The notes beneath the pieces are model-generated. The model did not search any database, had not been told where the DNA came from, and worked only from the letters and a program-made list of their open reading frames with translations. The translations under genes and the position numbers were made by a program. Below, piece by piece: positions 12,701-18,735 of a stretch of 19,514 bases of DNA. Origin of the DNA: Isotricha intestinalis (Eukaryota > Ciliophora > Litostomatea > Vestibuliferida > Isotrichidae); assembly GCA_023807065.1 (NCBI GenBank), contig JAJJLU010004060.1, forward strand, positions 1-19,514, in the 5' to 3' direction. How positions within the stretch are numbered: position 1 is the stretch's first letter; the number at the start of each line of letters is the position of its first letter.

Positions 12701-15009
12701 CTTGTGGATTACCTAATCAAACTTTTAAATGTTCTAATTGTGGTCAAGATATTGGAGGTGAAAATCATAAATTAATTGAAAGAGAAAATCATTATAGAAT
12801 TTATTTAAATGAAGGACAAAAAAGTCAAGTTGAAAATAGAAGTTATTATAAACCAATTAAATCTATGCTTTTAAAAGAATTTAAAAAAGATATTATTGAA
12901 AAAACTGAACTTGAAGATACTAAAGGTTTTTATCAATTAGAAAGTGAATTTAATGATAGTGAAAGATCTATTAGAAATTTACATGTAATAACTTATAGAT
13001 TTTTAAATTTTGTGTTATATTCAATTTTATATTTCAATAATTCTATAAAAGAAAGTGACTTTGTTCAAATAATTGAACCTAATCAAAATTTCCTTGATTT
13101 TATGTTAAAAGATTGGGAAATAATTACAAAAGAATTAAATGATAATAATAATAAAATAGATATAAAAATTTATATACAATTAATTTTACCTAAATTTTTT
13201 GAATGTATTCAAAATTATGGTGATTTTTCAAAATTCCAAAAAAGAAATGAATTTGAAAAAAAAATAAATGATATAATTATGGAATCTTTTGAACAATTTA
13301 CTAATTATAAATTTGAATTCAATAAACATAATTCAAGTTTAAGTTCAATATCTAAATTTGAAAAAATTATAAGAGAATATAAAGATTCATTAAATGATGA
13401 AGAGAATTATCCTTTTTATAAATATTTTACATCACAAAAATATCCAAATGAAAAGAATTTAAAAGAAATTTTAAAAAAATACCCTGATGAAGCACAATAT
13501 CCAGTAATTAAAGCATATTTAAAATATAAAGAATATGAGAAAATAAAAAAATTAAAAAATCTTCCTTTAATAAATCCATTAGAAAATTGGTTAATCAATA
13601 AATATTCATTTAATATTTCAAGAAATGATGCAAAAGCAAAAAAAATAAGGGAAATAATTCAAAGTAATGGTTTAAAAGAATTATATGAAAAATTTGAAAA
13701 AGGATGGAGAAACATTTATGAAGATATTATTCAATATAATTGTCAACAAATAAAATGTAAAAATATAAATCAATCAGATGCATTAGCATCAATATTAAAT
13801 GATGATGGAGAAATAGAATATGGAATGCAAATTGCAGGAGCATATTATTATTTTATTGAAGCTCAAAATTCTTTTATTGAAGAAATTTGTCCTTATCTTA
13901 CTGAAGATAGTATTTTACATTTCTTTAAAACCCAATTAGAAAATGTTATTCTTGCTCAAAATGCTTCTGAAGGAGAAATTATTGATTTACAAAATTTTAT
14001 TAATCCTGATTTTAAATCATTTGAAGAAATATTATATAATTTTTCATTTAGAAATTGCTTTAAAGAAGATAATAATATTGATTATTTTAATTATAAAGAA
14101 ATTATATATGATTTAGATTCAATTGAACAACAATTAGGTTCAATAATTTTAGTTGGAAAAAGAAAATTTTCAACAGAACAAAAGTTTGTAGTATATGAAT
14201 TTGAAGCTTATCATGGAAGAAATTCAACAATATTAAATGATTTTCTTGAAAGATATCCTCAATCTCCATTAACACAAGAACAAAAAAGAAATTTATTAAA
14301 TAATAAAGGAAATGATTCAAAAACATTTTTATTTTCACTTCAAATGTTGATATTTCATTTAAATAAAGAAGGTTATGGAAAAGATAGAGGAAATATTAAT
14401 GATATTATTAATAATAATGATTTTCCAAAATATATTACTTTATCAGATGATTTTAAAAATTTATTTAATCAATTTCAATTTGGAATTGAACATTTAATTG
14501 AAATATATAATTATATTGAATTACTTAGTTATGGAGAAGTGCTTCAAAATGTAGATAATAAATATAGAAAAGAAATAGATGAAAATGAAGTAACTAATAT
14601 TAATAATTATTTTAATCAAGAAGAAGAACAAAAAAAAAATCGTCTTATTACAAAAAATAAATTACCAACAGTAATAAGAAAATTTATTTCAAGATATTTA
14701 AGTGGAATAAGAGAAGATCAAGAAATTAATCCTGATGAACAATTATTAGAATTAATTAAGATTAGATCTGATTTATGGGATTTAGATACTTTTAATGATA
14801 GTAGATTTGAAGAAGAAATTAATTTAATGAATAAAACTTTCCAAGTTAATGTTGAACATTCTGTTAATTTTTATGATGTTTTAGGAGGTGATAAACAAAT
14901 AATTGAAGAAAAACTTGAGGAAGTTGTTAAAGTTGAAAATACAATTGAAAAAAAAGGTAAAAAAGAAAAAAACATCAAAACCAAACAAAAAAAGAAATTC
15001 AAAGAATAG
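1152..15009 (+). CDS. RNF213 (mysterin)-like giant AAA+ RZ-finger ubiquitin ligase, whole gene, three frame breaks
   Basis: The four consecutive same-strand frames are best read as one gene of about 4,618 residues, close to human RNF213 (about 5,200). In family order it has an N-arm, a degenerate P-loop (about 1451-1458), AAA3 (Walker A Lys about 1906, Walker B Glu about 1979), AAA4 (Lys about 2242, Glu about 2314), a degenerate AAA5 block, and an RZ zinc finger (about 3837-3872). The Lys-to-Lys spacing of about 336 matches about 349 in human. RNF213 proteins are dynein-like ATPase rings carrying a ubiquitin ligase shell; animal members act at lipid droplets and coat invading bacteria with ubiquitin. 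That role here is inference. ATG 1152 follows an in-frame TAG in the leader, and the stop is TAG. Frame breaks lie at 3770-3779, 7329-7336 and 7933-7947. No RING finger is visible. The family call is firm; joining the first segment to the rest is slightly less so. Confidence 0.85.
3748..7344 (+). CDS. RNF213-like gene, segment 2: arm, degenerate AAA unit and AAA3
   Basis: The open frame begins at a TTG (3748); its first ATG is 3763 (MAQKKKISEVE), but it more likely continues segment 1. Residues are counted from 3748. At 586-593 lies NASGVGKS, a P-loop lacking its first Gly, followed by VFLHIDILDT without an Asp-Glu pair, so this AAA unit probably does not hydrolyse ATP. At 1035-1042 lies a perfect Walker A, GETGCGKT, and at 1111-1114 a Walker B, FLDE, followed by INTCNSMGL. 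Sensor-like FIAACNPYRR and LLNFVFDFGSL follow, all typical of RNF213 AAA3. A 17-residue tandem duplication lies between Walker A and B. The frame ends early at an A8 run; removing one A gives GSLKKEDEEKYIRSMV, which is family-like. Confidence 0.85.
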   Translation: MKRRQMAQKKKISEVEIENLVNKLFVYNKRDEYILYLKGCMFFIDQFQVEKTNFYQKINDFKSKLEQDVFLENINDITNSILDFDNNLIENFSQPYIIFMINIIKSENLLPFIIPKTEDDLKKIEELTGEIDNQNVTDSDIRELIELITFKETLKKYITKNDSLFFSKFKDELAKDSKKLIVSLNDVSKKFNEIYELFTKNVDTSGYAKIIIHHIFVSSKFEIKNENNEYICSVQYNIKGEKKKNEKKFREILEAKDKILLRQKRKNEEDDSENEIQQFLNIIDSIERVLELLENISSKGYFEELNSFIEIKDGIGKCKCNEKEFDSINVLINYLYNISEQQNIDEKNGYLNLEYIRLLFGKQFSQIYSNLAKKDNKYNLNVINKFITANQNLKEFNFKLTEQMKDLNLYQCINEYVKELFIKNNLTFEKIYEKAKIKTEGFKGIYSFLSSPQSYEKDIIKATKYLTGNLPCAQTFLLCSPRTKREEIISFIYRTIQCETYTLFIISKIESLDLEIANFLFDLLDELYTEKNYKLNSCLLFIYLNTTCDLINQIKQLKEHHFFDPIGNEFNELIEDENEIEIIYSNASGVGKSETIINMFKNDNNEYHYIYFPIEGDFNKEEIIERLKNIEDEKVFLHIDILDTNTKELVNIIRDFLFSFLVMKYYSLDYDFIYYGKEYKIKVETPFGFVDPFDIYPTLKFFKKKGISKDNIPPFIGSNKFNSNFQLVSQYLKMLKDNQINTTNIFIYFEKICEEVPPEHKSVTKIGDVENQPKDIGQGMQKLIPIDNISGGNLIKEYLCENEKEELTFYQINSFINVLGEQLKYLCGNFFLNCEILKESAIHFHKNSLKTIRSFIIESLISLSKYCTKSAYDNLLSGQIETSKSQSGNYNEDEALKKAMSYLDNKQIISFNELLEKTSIIFLNEDNYSLSILTIREKNTEEYKKLYDLFNSQGTKENLIDYQSLDNRKFLEEINKVLNLNVQNIDNLVKVDAEALKEKKIVQIAQNYVFTTDNFIKLLLITLKIRAKVPIIMMGETGCGKTSLIRIISQLKGNDMLTLNIHAGISNKEIITFIKEHNLIDDGTKEIITFNKEHKLNDDGTKNKTNKIWVFLDEINTCNSMGLISEMMCKGTIQGEKLKKNVTFIAACNPYRRYEKKIEQVGLISDKQKVRSLVYSVNPLPHSLLNFVFDFGSLKKRR
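3770..3779 (+). other. Frame break 1 at an A10 run
   Basis: Ten A follow GGCTC. With nine A the frame runs from NGSKKK into ISEVEIENLV; with ten it stops at TGA 3786-3788. A homopolymer length error or a real indel. Confidence 0.65.
6949..7050 (+). repeat. 51-bp in-frame tandem duplication inside AAA3
   Basis: Copy 1 is 6949-6999 and copy 2 is 7000-7050; each encodes 17 residues starting KEIITF and ending DDGT. The copies differ at three bases, all T in copy 1 and A in copy 2, each changing a residue (Ile to Asn, Asn to Lys, Ile to Asn). The duplication lies between Walker A and Walker B and explains why that spacing (73 residues) is longer than the 62 of human RNF213. Confidence 0.92.
7329..7336 (+). 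other. Frame break 2 at an A8 run
   Basis: Eight A follow GGAAGTTT. Seven A restore DFGSLKKEDEEKYIRSMV, which matches the RNF213 family pattern after AAA3. With eight A, a TGA follows at 7342-7344. Confidence 0.85.
7364..7966 (+). CDS. RNF213-like gene, segment 3: AAA3 lid and AAA4 Walker A
   Basis: Although its first ATG is at 7364, the frame is open from 7337 and continues segment 2 with EDEEKYIRS. It carries the helical lid after AAA3 and, at residues 165-173 of this frame, CGKPGCSKS. This is the RNF213-type AAA4 Walker A, in which Ser replaces the usual Gly before Lys. It ends abnormally just after MKGKKSENFFFK. In the other frame the downstream bases read LPSLKITPYQGSITSTSNG, the expected continuation, so one base is missing (A5 should be A6) or two T are extra. 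At 200 residues it is a fragment, not a separate protein. Confidence 0.8.
   Translation: MVKQPISKLKEKFPYLENNKFIDFSIKSVINAQNFIREKNFSASVSLREVRRYVILFEWFILFLDKNKELFNTILKEYSITLENCSVLLSIYICYFIRVTGKNPRKEFSELITTKFDYQQFVKKIQEKLIDNFTIEKGIAKNRILLENLFALFVCINIKIPIIICGKPGCSKSLIVKLIDMAMKGKKSENFFFKNYLHLK
7933..7947 (+). other. Frame break 3 at a T9-C-A5 tract
   Basis: One missing base here (most simply A6 instead of A5) joins SENFFFKK to LPSLKITPYQGS. As given, the frame runs into TAA at 7964-7966, between the Walker A and Walker B of AAA4. Confidence 0.85.
7948..15009 (+). CDS. RNF213-like gene, segment 4: AAA4 Walker B, AAA5-6, E3 shell and RZ finger
   Basis: The frame is open from 7948, and the Walker B VLYFDEMGLAE starts upstream of the first ATG (8095), so that ATG is not a start. 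Counting from 8095: AAA4 sensor region FVGISNWSLDASKMNR (32-47), GTRDFYHLIK (109-118), and the degenerate AAA5 block ending DPPFLNRFEKHKL (310-322). Long helical sequence follows. An acidic low-complexity stretch (about 1135-1165) lies roughly where RNF213 has its RING. The RZ-type zinc finger is at 1523-1558: C1523, C1526, C1528, CGLP (C1537), C1546, C1549, then IGGENH. After it comes a long helical C-terminal part and a Lys-rich tail. The RZ finger, not the RING, is what RNF213 needs for lipid A ubiquitylation. The stop is TAG. Confidence 0.9.
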   Translation, partial: LPSLKITPYQGSITSTSNGVLEAFKLARSKIQNNQNNEEKIISVLYFDEMGLAEISPNNPLKVIHSQLEYDENEDSKKIAFVGISNWSLDASKMNRTVFLSVAEPDEEDLIDTALAIADEFENDFGIKYKEIFEYLAKSYYLFKLEVGKSNFDAEFHGTRDFYHLIKITARNLLNNNDGKNPFLIAINSIERNFAGRDNSIKTFKSIISNYQYCVDSDIYDVKNAIESNINDNQCRFLLVISNSSLSQFLIKSILEKLNKKYIFFLGSHFEEDLKNEYYSASVINKMQVGIEDGDVIIMNNLESIYPSLYDLFNQNFTYISGKKFARIALGYAHDMSVEVNDNCRIVILIDQEQIKNEDPPFLNRFEKHKLSFKDLLTKEQNKLSKDLLKMIKSLIQSNDNKEPKIILSKQLLNCNKDEIDGIIYNSGKNSLIEMKEEVFKKIAPTFSQDLIIFASNSVFATRYPKDFQMILSIYNSTEHRNLYNFLKNMKNTRNVIYTFSHILDLLMKGLEVDNEIYGKINNNTIYKKIIEENYSEKLIERSIQAFLTNNKYNVLIFQIQAYNSKHLNHIQFLYENLLNNTEINNKENNKAIILIIYLKREYIHLKNENPLKSTNFISHLSSYEQTFIDNLNGDDLYITELIGLKNADLYKNQKIYNLNQQFNNTIYPAFTTISYGIDNLIEDISFENYYEKVIEKLINNEELKEKIKNKIIELIQKESDSLLYSTFYGNNFEKYDIDFKSILRKNLDYILKLYLVKFIVKSERDGVFPILLSPRPDIEEIKILSDEYFKKIDVTFTNVRLQLKENRITTILGLNIPMISDSIFKLHKATEEIKINFSNLEDEFRNDYEEKEEEQKKEVELLELKENNMFQNIKFECERVELFKFFIQRQNNNILNKEIFSLIQEDFYTIFIINKFKNKNISHINQFLNYIISLKFPQNENSMDFLFFSKTILWLKSYEDIIIKLLSIFDELTQIAPDTFEYIRNIIDNKIVDYSNEKNNEKYKKIINEPFYSLFEAIINSIIISITKISELNEEKTNQFFEVLKATLQTILQIRYSLLIVIRGIYILSQIVEFSENLKMINLRNFQNLKKYIDFLNKEIELVQQNSMDEVENEIRNECQFIKEMFPNNYQNIINDIFCEKYRQIPKLEFKKLLFKIVCEDDSLLVKSKNLFDKLIKDIDYLQPESIYDEEDDQNEEAENDDDNEKEAEKEENFLSFCEDDNNEILIMINEKENIIIDEIFLYLFEIKINKFFNKIEKKSKKENKYEEILKKLSFKYLKKSIQYIENKEDKPLYHLGLIYAIAYIKCYCFHYVDILVNHHAELGSAEIIESYLFGQNHPFRNVIKIYLLKLLFHIYYNDYIEFYNKMGEDKYQNWRNNGIENSDDNNQENKILDILSFDLNSIENYKKVSQYFLIEQQKKECIKLIKNDNKNFNSFIDLSINKILSLYKDNDINFEKIKYLESMLNEYNSNKFENFSKHLLNQDLYNSNLKNKINSINLNSFFGILIGYKISLLCLFSENNNYYSKLMGENILNELENSYIPGIANENILIKSYYAIKNNLESFNDPSYGCYICSCNEFYNIDPCGLPNQTFKCSNCGQDIGGENHKLIERENHYRIYLNEGQKSQVENRSYYKPIKSMLLKEFKKDIIEKTELEDTKGFYQLESEFNDSERSIRNLHVITYRFLNFVLYSILYFNNSIKESDFVQIIEPNQNFLDFMLKDWEIITKELNDNNNKIDIKIYIQLILPKFFECIQNYGDFSKFQKRNEFEKKINDIIMESFEQFTNYKFEFNKHNSSLSSISKFEKIIREYKDSLNDEENYPFYKYFTSQKYPNEKNLKEILKKYPDEAQYPVIKAYLKYKEYEKIKKLKNLPLINPLENWLINKYSFNISRNDAKAKKIREIIQSNGLKELYEKFEKGWRNIYEDIIQYNCQQIKCKNINQSDALASILNDDGEIEYGMQIAGAYYYFIEAQNSFIEEICPYLTEDSILHFFKTQLENVILAQNASEGEIIDLQNFINPDFKSFEEILYNFSFRNCFKEDNNIDYFNYKEIIYDLDSIEQQLGSIILVGKRKFSTEQKFVVYEFEAYHGRNSTILNDFLERYPQSPLTQEQKRNLLNNKGNDSKTFLFSLQMLIFHLNKEGYGKDRGNINDIINNNDFPKYITLSDDFKNLFNQFQFGIEHLIEIYNYIELLSYGEVLQNVDNKYRKEIDENEVTNINNYFNQEEEQKKNRLITKNKLPTVIRKFISRYLSGIREDQEINPDEQLLELIKIRSDLWDLDTFNDSRFEEEINLMNKTFQVNVEHSVNFYDVLGGDKQIIEEKLEEVVKVENTIEKKGKKEKNIKTKQKKKFKE
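11512..11589 (+). other. Acidic low-complexity coding stretch in the RING position
   Basis: About 26 codons, mostly Asp, Glu and Asn, in the RNF213-like gene, roughly 350-400 residues before the RZ finger. In animal RNF213 the C3HC4 RING lies in this general interval; here no Cys/His cluster occurs. Confidence 0.6.
12661..12768 (+). other. RZ-type zinc finger coding region
   Basis: Encodes Cys-x2-Cys-x-Cys-x-Glu, then Tyr-x-Ile-x2-Cys-Gly-x-Pro, Cys-x2-Cys-Gly and Ile-Gly-Gly-x2-His, the RNF213/ZNFX1 RZ-finger signature. The position where human RNF213 has a zinc-binding His (C-x3-H) is Glu here, with an extra Cys two residues before it. Confidence 0.85.
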
Positions 15010-15058
15010 TTTAAAAATTTTTTAATATTTATTTTAAAGAATTTAATCAATTAAAATT

Positions 15059-15079
15059 TAATTCATAAATTATGAATTA
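15059..15079. repeat. Perfect inverted repeat, 10-bp arms, 1-base centre
   Basis: TAATTCATAA and its reverse complement flank a single A, about 50 bases after the RNF213-like stop. It includes one C:G pair in each arm. Possibly a 3'-end hairpin of the transcript; function unknown. Confidence 0.55.
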
Positions 15080-15095
15080 CAAAAAATCAAAATCA

Positions 15096-15335
15096 TGAAT
15101 ATAAATTTTTCCTATTTATTATATAAATTCCTTTTTCTTTAAAATCTACTTTTAATTTTATTTTTGATATTATTTTTTGAATTAAATTTTTTATTGAATC
15201 TTTTAAACATAATTTTTTTCAATCTTTTCTTGAAAATGATATTCTTAAATAAAAAGTAAATTTACTTGAGAAGAACAAAAAATTATTAGTAATTGAAAAA
15301 AATTCTTTTCTAGTTGTTTTAAAATTTTCTTTATT
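15096..15335 (-). pseudogene. Coding-like relic on the minus strand, 80 codons with one internal stop
   Basis: Read on the minus strand, 15335 to 15222 (38 codons) and 15218 to 15096 (41 codons) are open in one frame, split only by a TGA at 15219-15221 and ended by a TGA at 15093-15095. The second half reads KDSIKNLIQKIISKIKLKVD and continues FKEKGIYIINRKNLY, which looks like real protein. There is no ATG at the start. A decayed gene or a gene interrupted by sequence errors; family not recognised. Confidence 0.3.
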
Positions 15336-15430
15336 TCACTTAAATATTTTTAATATTTATTTTTGTTACTTTTTTTATTTATATATTTTTAATGAAAAAA
15401 CATACATCTGTAAATAACTTAAAATAAATA

Positions 15431-15454
15431 TATTATTCTTATTGAAGAATAATA
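15431..15454. repeat. Perfect hairpin, 10-bp stem, 4-base loop
   Basis: TATTATTCTT, loop ATTG, then AAGAATAATA. It lies about 185 bases before the TTLL start. Possible structured leader or small RNA; not a known class. Confidence 0.5.
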
Positions 15455-15638
15455 ATTATTAATAAATCTCACAAAATTAATCAATAAAAGTAAAAAAAAG
15501 AACTTATTTTTATAAAATTTTCTGAAACCATAAATAATTAATAAAAACTTAATAAAAAAAATATTGAAAAAAATATTAATTATGTAATAGAAAATTTAAA
15601 AATAAATAAATAACTTCTTAAATATTAAAAAACAAAAA

Positions 15639-18282
15639 ATGCTTCCTGAAATAAATAGTATATTTAAAATATTACAAAAAACTTCAGCGAAAAAAAACAA
15701 TCAGCCAACCCCAAATGATCCTAAAGTAGAATATAATAATATATTTTTAAAATTAATTACAGTTTCAAAAGTAGGGATCAATCCCTAATAATAATAGATA
15801 TGAAAAAACAAGAAATAAAAATAATATTTCAAGTAGATTTGATATTTCTCCTATTGAATCTTTTTCAAATAGTAATAATTATGAAAGACAAATTTTACCT
15901 AATGTTTATTATGTTAATAATGGAAATAGATTTCCACTTTCTATTTCAATTAAAAAATTATCTGACCCTATTTATCATGAAAATTATTTAAATAATCAAA
16001 GATTAAAAGAAAATCATAAAAATTTAAAAAAAAATTTATTAAATATTGAAGATAGTTATTTTAATAATAATCATAGTTTAGAAAAACATAAAAATAAAAA
16101 TCATTATCCTGAAAGATTTAAAAATAATAAAAAAGAATTTGATGCTTTAAATTTTTTAAGGTGTGAAAATTTTAAAAGTAATGAATTACCAGATTTATTT
16201 AATAGAATAAATGATAATTCAAATAGTTCCATTCAAAAAAATCATGAAAAAAATAATAATGAAAAAATCAATAATGAAAAAAATAATAATGAAAAAATCA
16301 ATGAGGGAAAAATTAATAATGAAAAAAATAATAATGAAAAAATCAATATAGAAAAAATCAATATAGAAAAAATCAATAATGAAAATATCAATACTGAAAT
16401 AAATAAAGAAAATAATGAAAATAACAAAGAAACAATAATTAATAATATATCTAAATATAAAAGTATAAGAAGTTTTAACTTTTTAAAAAAAATAAAACAA
16501 AAAAATAATGACACAGAAGAAAATAAAACTATAATATCAAATATAGTAAATACCCCAAGTAAAAAATTAGTTGATTTTCCAAAAAAAATAATATCTTCTC
16601 AAAAAGAATTTAAACGAATAAAAACAAATATTCATGAAAAGCAATCATCATTACAAATATTAGAAACATTAAAAAATAATTTTTCAACAGAAGAAAAAAT
16701 AAGAAGGAAATTAAATTATAAATTGATTCCTTTTCCCTTAAATCAAAATATTAATAATCCAACAAATCAATTTTATTATTATATAAATAAAATGTATAGA
16801 GACCAATTAGTAGATTATTTTGATCATAGAATAAATTGGGAATGTGTTTATAGTTTAAATGACCCTGATTATCCTAATATTAATTTTTATTGGAAATATT
16901 ATTCAAATAAATTAAATTATAAACAATTTAAACATGATTCTTCTTTACCAATGAAAAAATTAAAAGTTATAAATTTATTTCAAAGAAATTATGAAATCGG
17001 AAATAAAAAAAATTTATTTATTAATTTAGTTCAATATTGTGATAAAATGAATATAAATGTTTTTGAAATTGTTCCTTTTACTATTATTATCCCAACAAGT
17101 AGAATAAATGAATGTTTTGAAGCTTTTTATGAAGTTTATCAATTAATTCATTCAAATACTAATAATTATTGTAATAGTGATAAAGATTTAATTGCAAATA
17201 AAAAATATAATGAATTATTTAGTTTTGATAAAAATTATTCGGAGTTAAAAAATACTCCAATTTTTATAAATAAATATTTCTTAAGTGAAAAAAATTATTG
17301 GCTTTTAAAACCAACAGATTTATATAAAGGAATGTGTATTGAAATATTAAATAATTATGATGAAATAGTAAAACAAGGAAAAAAAATGTTTAAAGGAGTA
17401 GATAAAAAATTTTTAATAGAAAATATAGAAGAAGAAAATGAAATAATTGAAGAAGAAGAAATGAAAAATAATACAAATAATAACACAATAAATAAATCAA
17501 ATATTAATACTTTAACAATAAGTAGAAATAATAATAATGATAATGAAAGTGAAGATGAAATTGAAGAAGATAAAAAGAAAAAAAAAGGAAATTCAATGTA
17601 TATTTCTAATACTATAGTATTACAAAAATATTTAGATAATCCATTATTATATAATAAAAGGAAATTTGATATTAGATGTTACGTTTTAGTTGATTCAAAT
17701 TTAAATGTTTTTTTCTGTAGAGAAGGACATTTAAAAGGAAGTTCAGAAAAATATGATTTAAATAATACAAATAAATTTATTCACATAACAAATTATTCTT
17801 TACAAAAAAAAAGTAATAAATTTGAAAAATATGAATATGGAAATGAAATATCATTTAAAGACTTTAAATTATTTTTAGAGAAAGAAAATATAAGTTTAGA
17901 TAATTTTGATAATTTAATTAATGATATGAAATACTTAATCAAAATATCAATGAATTCAGTAGGAAAAAAATTATTTAAAACTGAAAATGTTTTATGCTTT
18001 GAAGTATTTGGATATGATTTTATAGTTGATAATAATTTTAAACCTTGGATTTTAGAAATTAATAATAATCCTGGTTTAGGTATTTCTTCTCCAGTTATTG
18101 AAAAATTAGTTCCTAGAATGTTTGATGATGCTTTAAGATTAACTATTGATAAAATATTCGATACTAAATATCATGATTCTTGCTTTGATAAAGATAATAA
18201 TTTATATATTTCTAAATATAAATTAGAAGGTTTTAGTGATGATGAAAATGTTTTTGAATTTTTATGCAATGTAAGTAATTGA
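15639..18282 (+). CDS. Tubulin tyrosine ligase-like (TTLL) amino-acid ligase
   Basis: The conserved frame (codons from 15775) contains the TTLL/ATP-grasp blocks. Numbered on an 880-residue model these are WLLKPTD (554-560), LQKYLDNPLLYNKRKFDIRCYVLV (split here, about 660-685), HITNYS (715-720), and FGYDFIVDNNFKPWILEINN (790-809) with the Mg-binding Glu806 and Asn808. It ends just after GFSDDENVFEFLCN. TTLL enzymes add Glu, Gly or Tyr to tubulin tails on axonemes or cytoplasmic microtubules; which one is not decidable here. No in-frame ATG occurs before 16791, yet coding sequence clearly extends upstream to about 15775. ATG 15639 starts a 49-codon frame (MLPEINSIFK) that joins it by a 49-nt intron or one fewer G at 15774-15776. 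An Asn/Glu-rich N-terminal extension and an acidic insert (about 17400-17590) are additions to the usual enzyme. Confidence 0.85.
15726..15774 (+). other. Possible 49-nt intron, or frame break at GGG 15774-15776, in the TTLL gene
   Basis: The 5' frame runs to TAA 15786-15788, while the main frame is blocked upstream by a TAG at 15772-15774. Removing 15726-15774 (GTAGAA...AAAAGTAG) joins NDPK to GSIPNNN in frame. Removing one G from 15774-15776 joins SKV to the same GSIPNNN and keeps 15 more residues. The sequence alone cannot decide. Confidence 0.4.
16243..16407 (+). repeat. Coding minisatellite, about 11 units of 15 bp
   Basis: Units of five codons based on AATGAAAAAATCAAT (Asn-Glu-Lys-Ile-Asn), with variants (NEKNN, EGKIN, IEKIN, NENIN, TEINK), lie in the N-terminal extension of the TTLL gene. 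They keep the frame and probably vary in copy number. The encoded segment is polar and disordered, outside the enzyme domain. Confidence 0.85.
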
Positions 18283-18462
18283 TTATTATTTTGCTTTTTT
18301 ATCTAAAAATTATAAAAAAATTTAATTTTAGATTTGTTTTATAATTATTTTGGGAGAAATTAAAATTAATATTTAATTTTTTTAATAATAAAAATATAAA
18401 AAAAGTTACTTTAAATATAAAAATAAAATTAAAAAATATAAAAACAAACAAATAAATTATAT
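18283..18462. other. Short convergent spacer between TTLL and LC8
   Basis: About 180 A/T-rich bases shared by the 3' ends of the converging genes. A GTAAGT at 18271-18276 and a TTTTAG ending at 18331 could bound a 61-nt intron that would swap the last TTLL residues (VSN) for about 14 others. The unspliced stop fits the family's usual end better. Confidence 0.4.
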
Positions 18463-18735
18463 TTATCCAGATTTAAAAAGTAACACAGCAATTTGTCCAA
18501 GATAAAAATAAATAAAATGTTTAGTTTCATGAGTAACATAACTTCCAAAATTTCTTCCAACAACACAATGCCAAGTAGGATTATGTTTTCTATCAAATTC
18601 TTTTTTTATATAACATGCAATATCTTTTTCTATATTATATGAATCTATTGCTTTTGTTGCTACATTTATTGCATCTTGTTGCATATCTTCTGTCATATCT
18701 GAATTTTTTATTATGGCCTTTCTTTCTTTATCCAT
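18463..18735 (-). CDS. Dynein light chain LC8 (DYNLL family)
   Basis: A complete, intron-free 90-residue protein, one residue longer than human DYNLL1 and nearly identical in its core. Visible hallmarks are [14 protein letters not shown] (helix 1), [16 protein letters not shown] (helix 2), and the strand block [19 protein letters not shown] followed by [20 protein letters not shown], which form the dimer interface and the peptide-binding groove. LC8 is a homodimeric hub that binds short linear motifs in dynein intermediate chain and many other partners, in cytoplasmic and axonemal dynein. The ATG is preceded by an A-rich leader and the stop is TAA. It lies upstream of the P1 gene's 3' end on the same strand order but with 264 bases between, so there is no sign of co-transcription. 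No oddities; a safe call. Confidence 0.97.
   Translation of the reverse strand: MDKERKAIIKNSDMTEDMQQDAINVATKAIDSYNIEKDIACYIKKEFDRKHNPTWHCVVGRNFGSYVTHETKHFIYFYLGQIAVLLFKSG

Larger units (their letters stand above)
15010..15638. other. A/T-rich spacer between RNF213-like and TTLL genes
   Basis: Holds the 3' flank of the giant gene and the TTLL promoter/leader. Apart from the two hairpins and the minus-strand coding-like stretch listed separately, I see nothing recognisable in it. Confidence 0.5.

Noticed and set aside
15800..15991. 63-residue plus-strand frame starting MKKQEIK
   Set aside because: Shifted frame over sequence that reads in the TTLL frame with the codon use of the rest of the gene.
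16242..16514. Minus-strand frame of repeated LLIFS-like units
   Set aside because: Antisense shadow of the Asn/Glu/Lys minisatellite in the TTLL gene.
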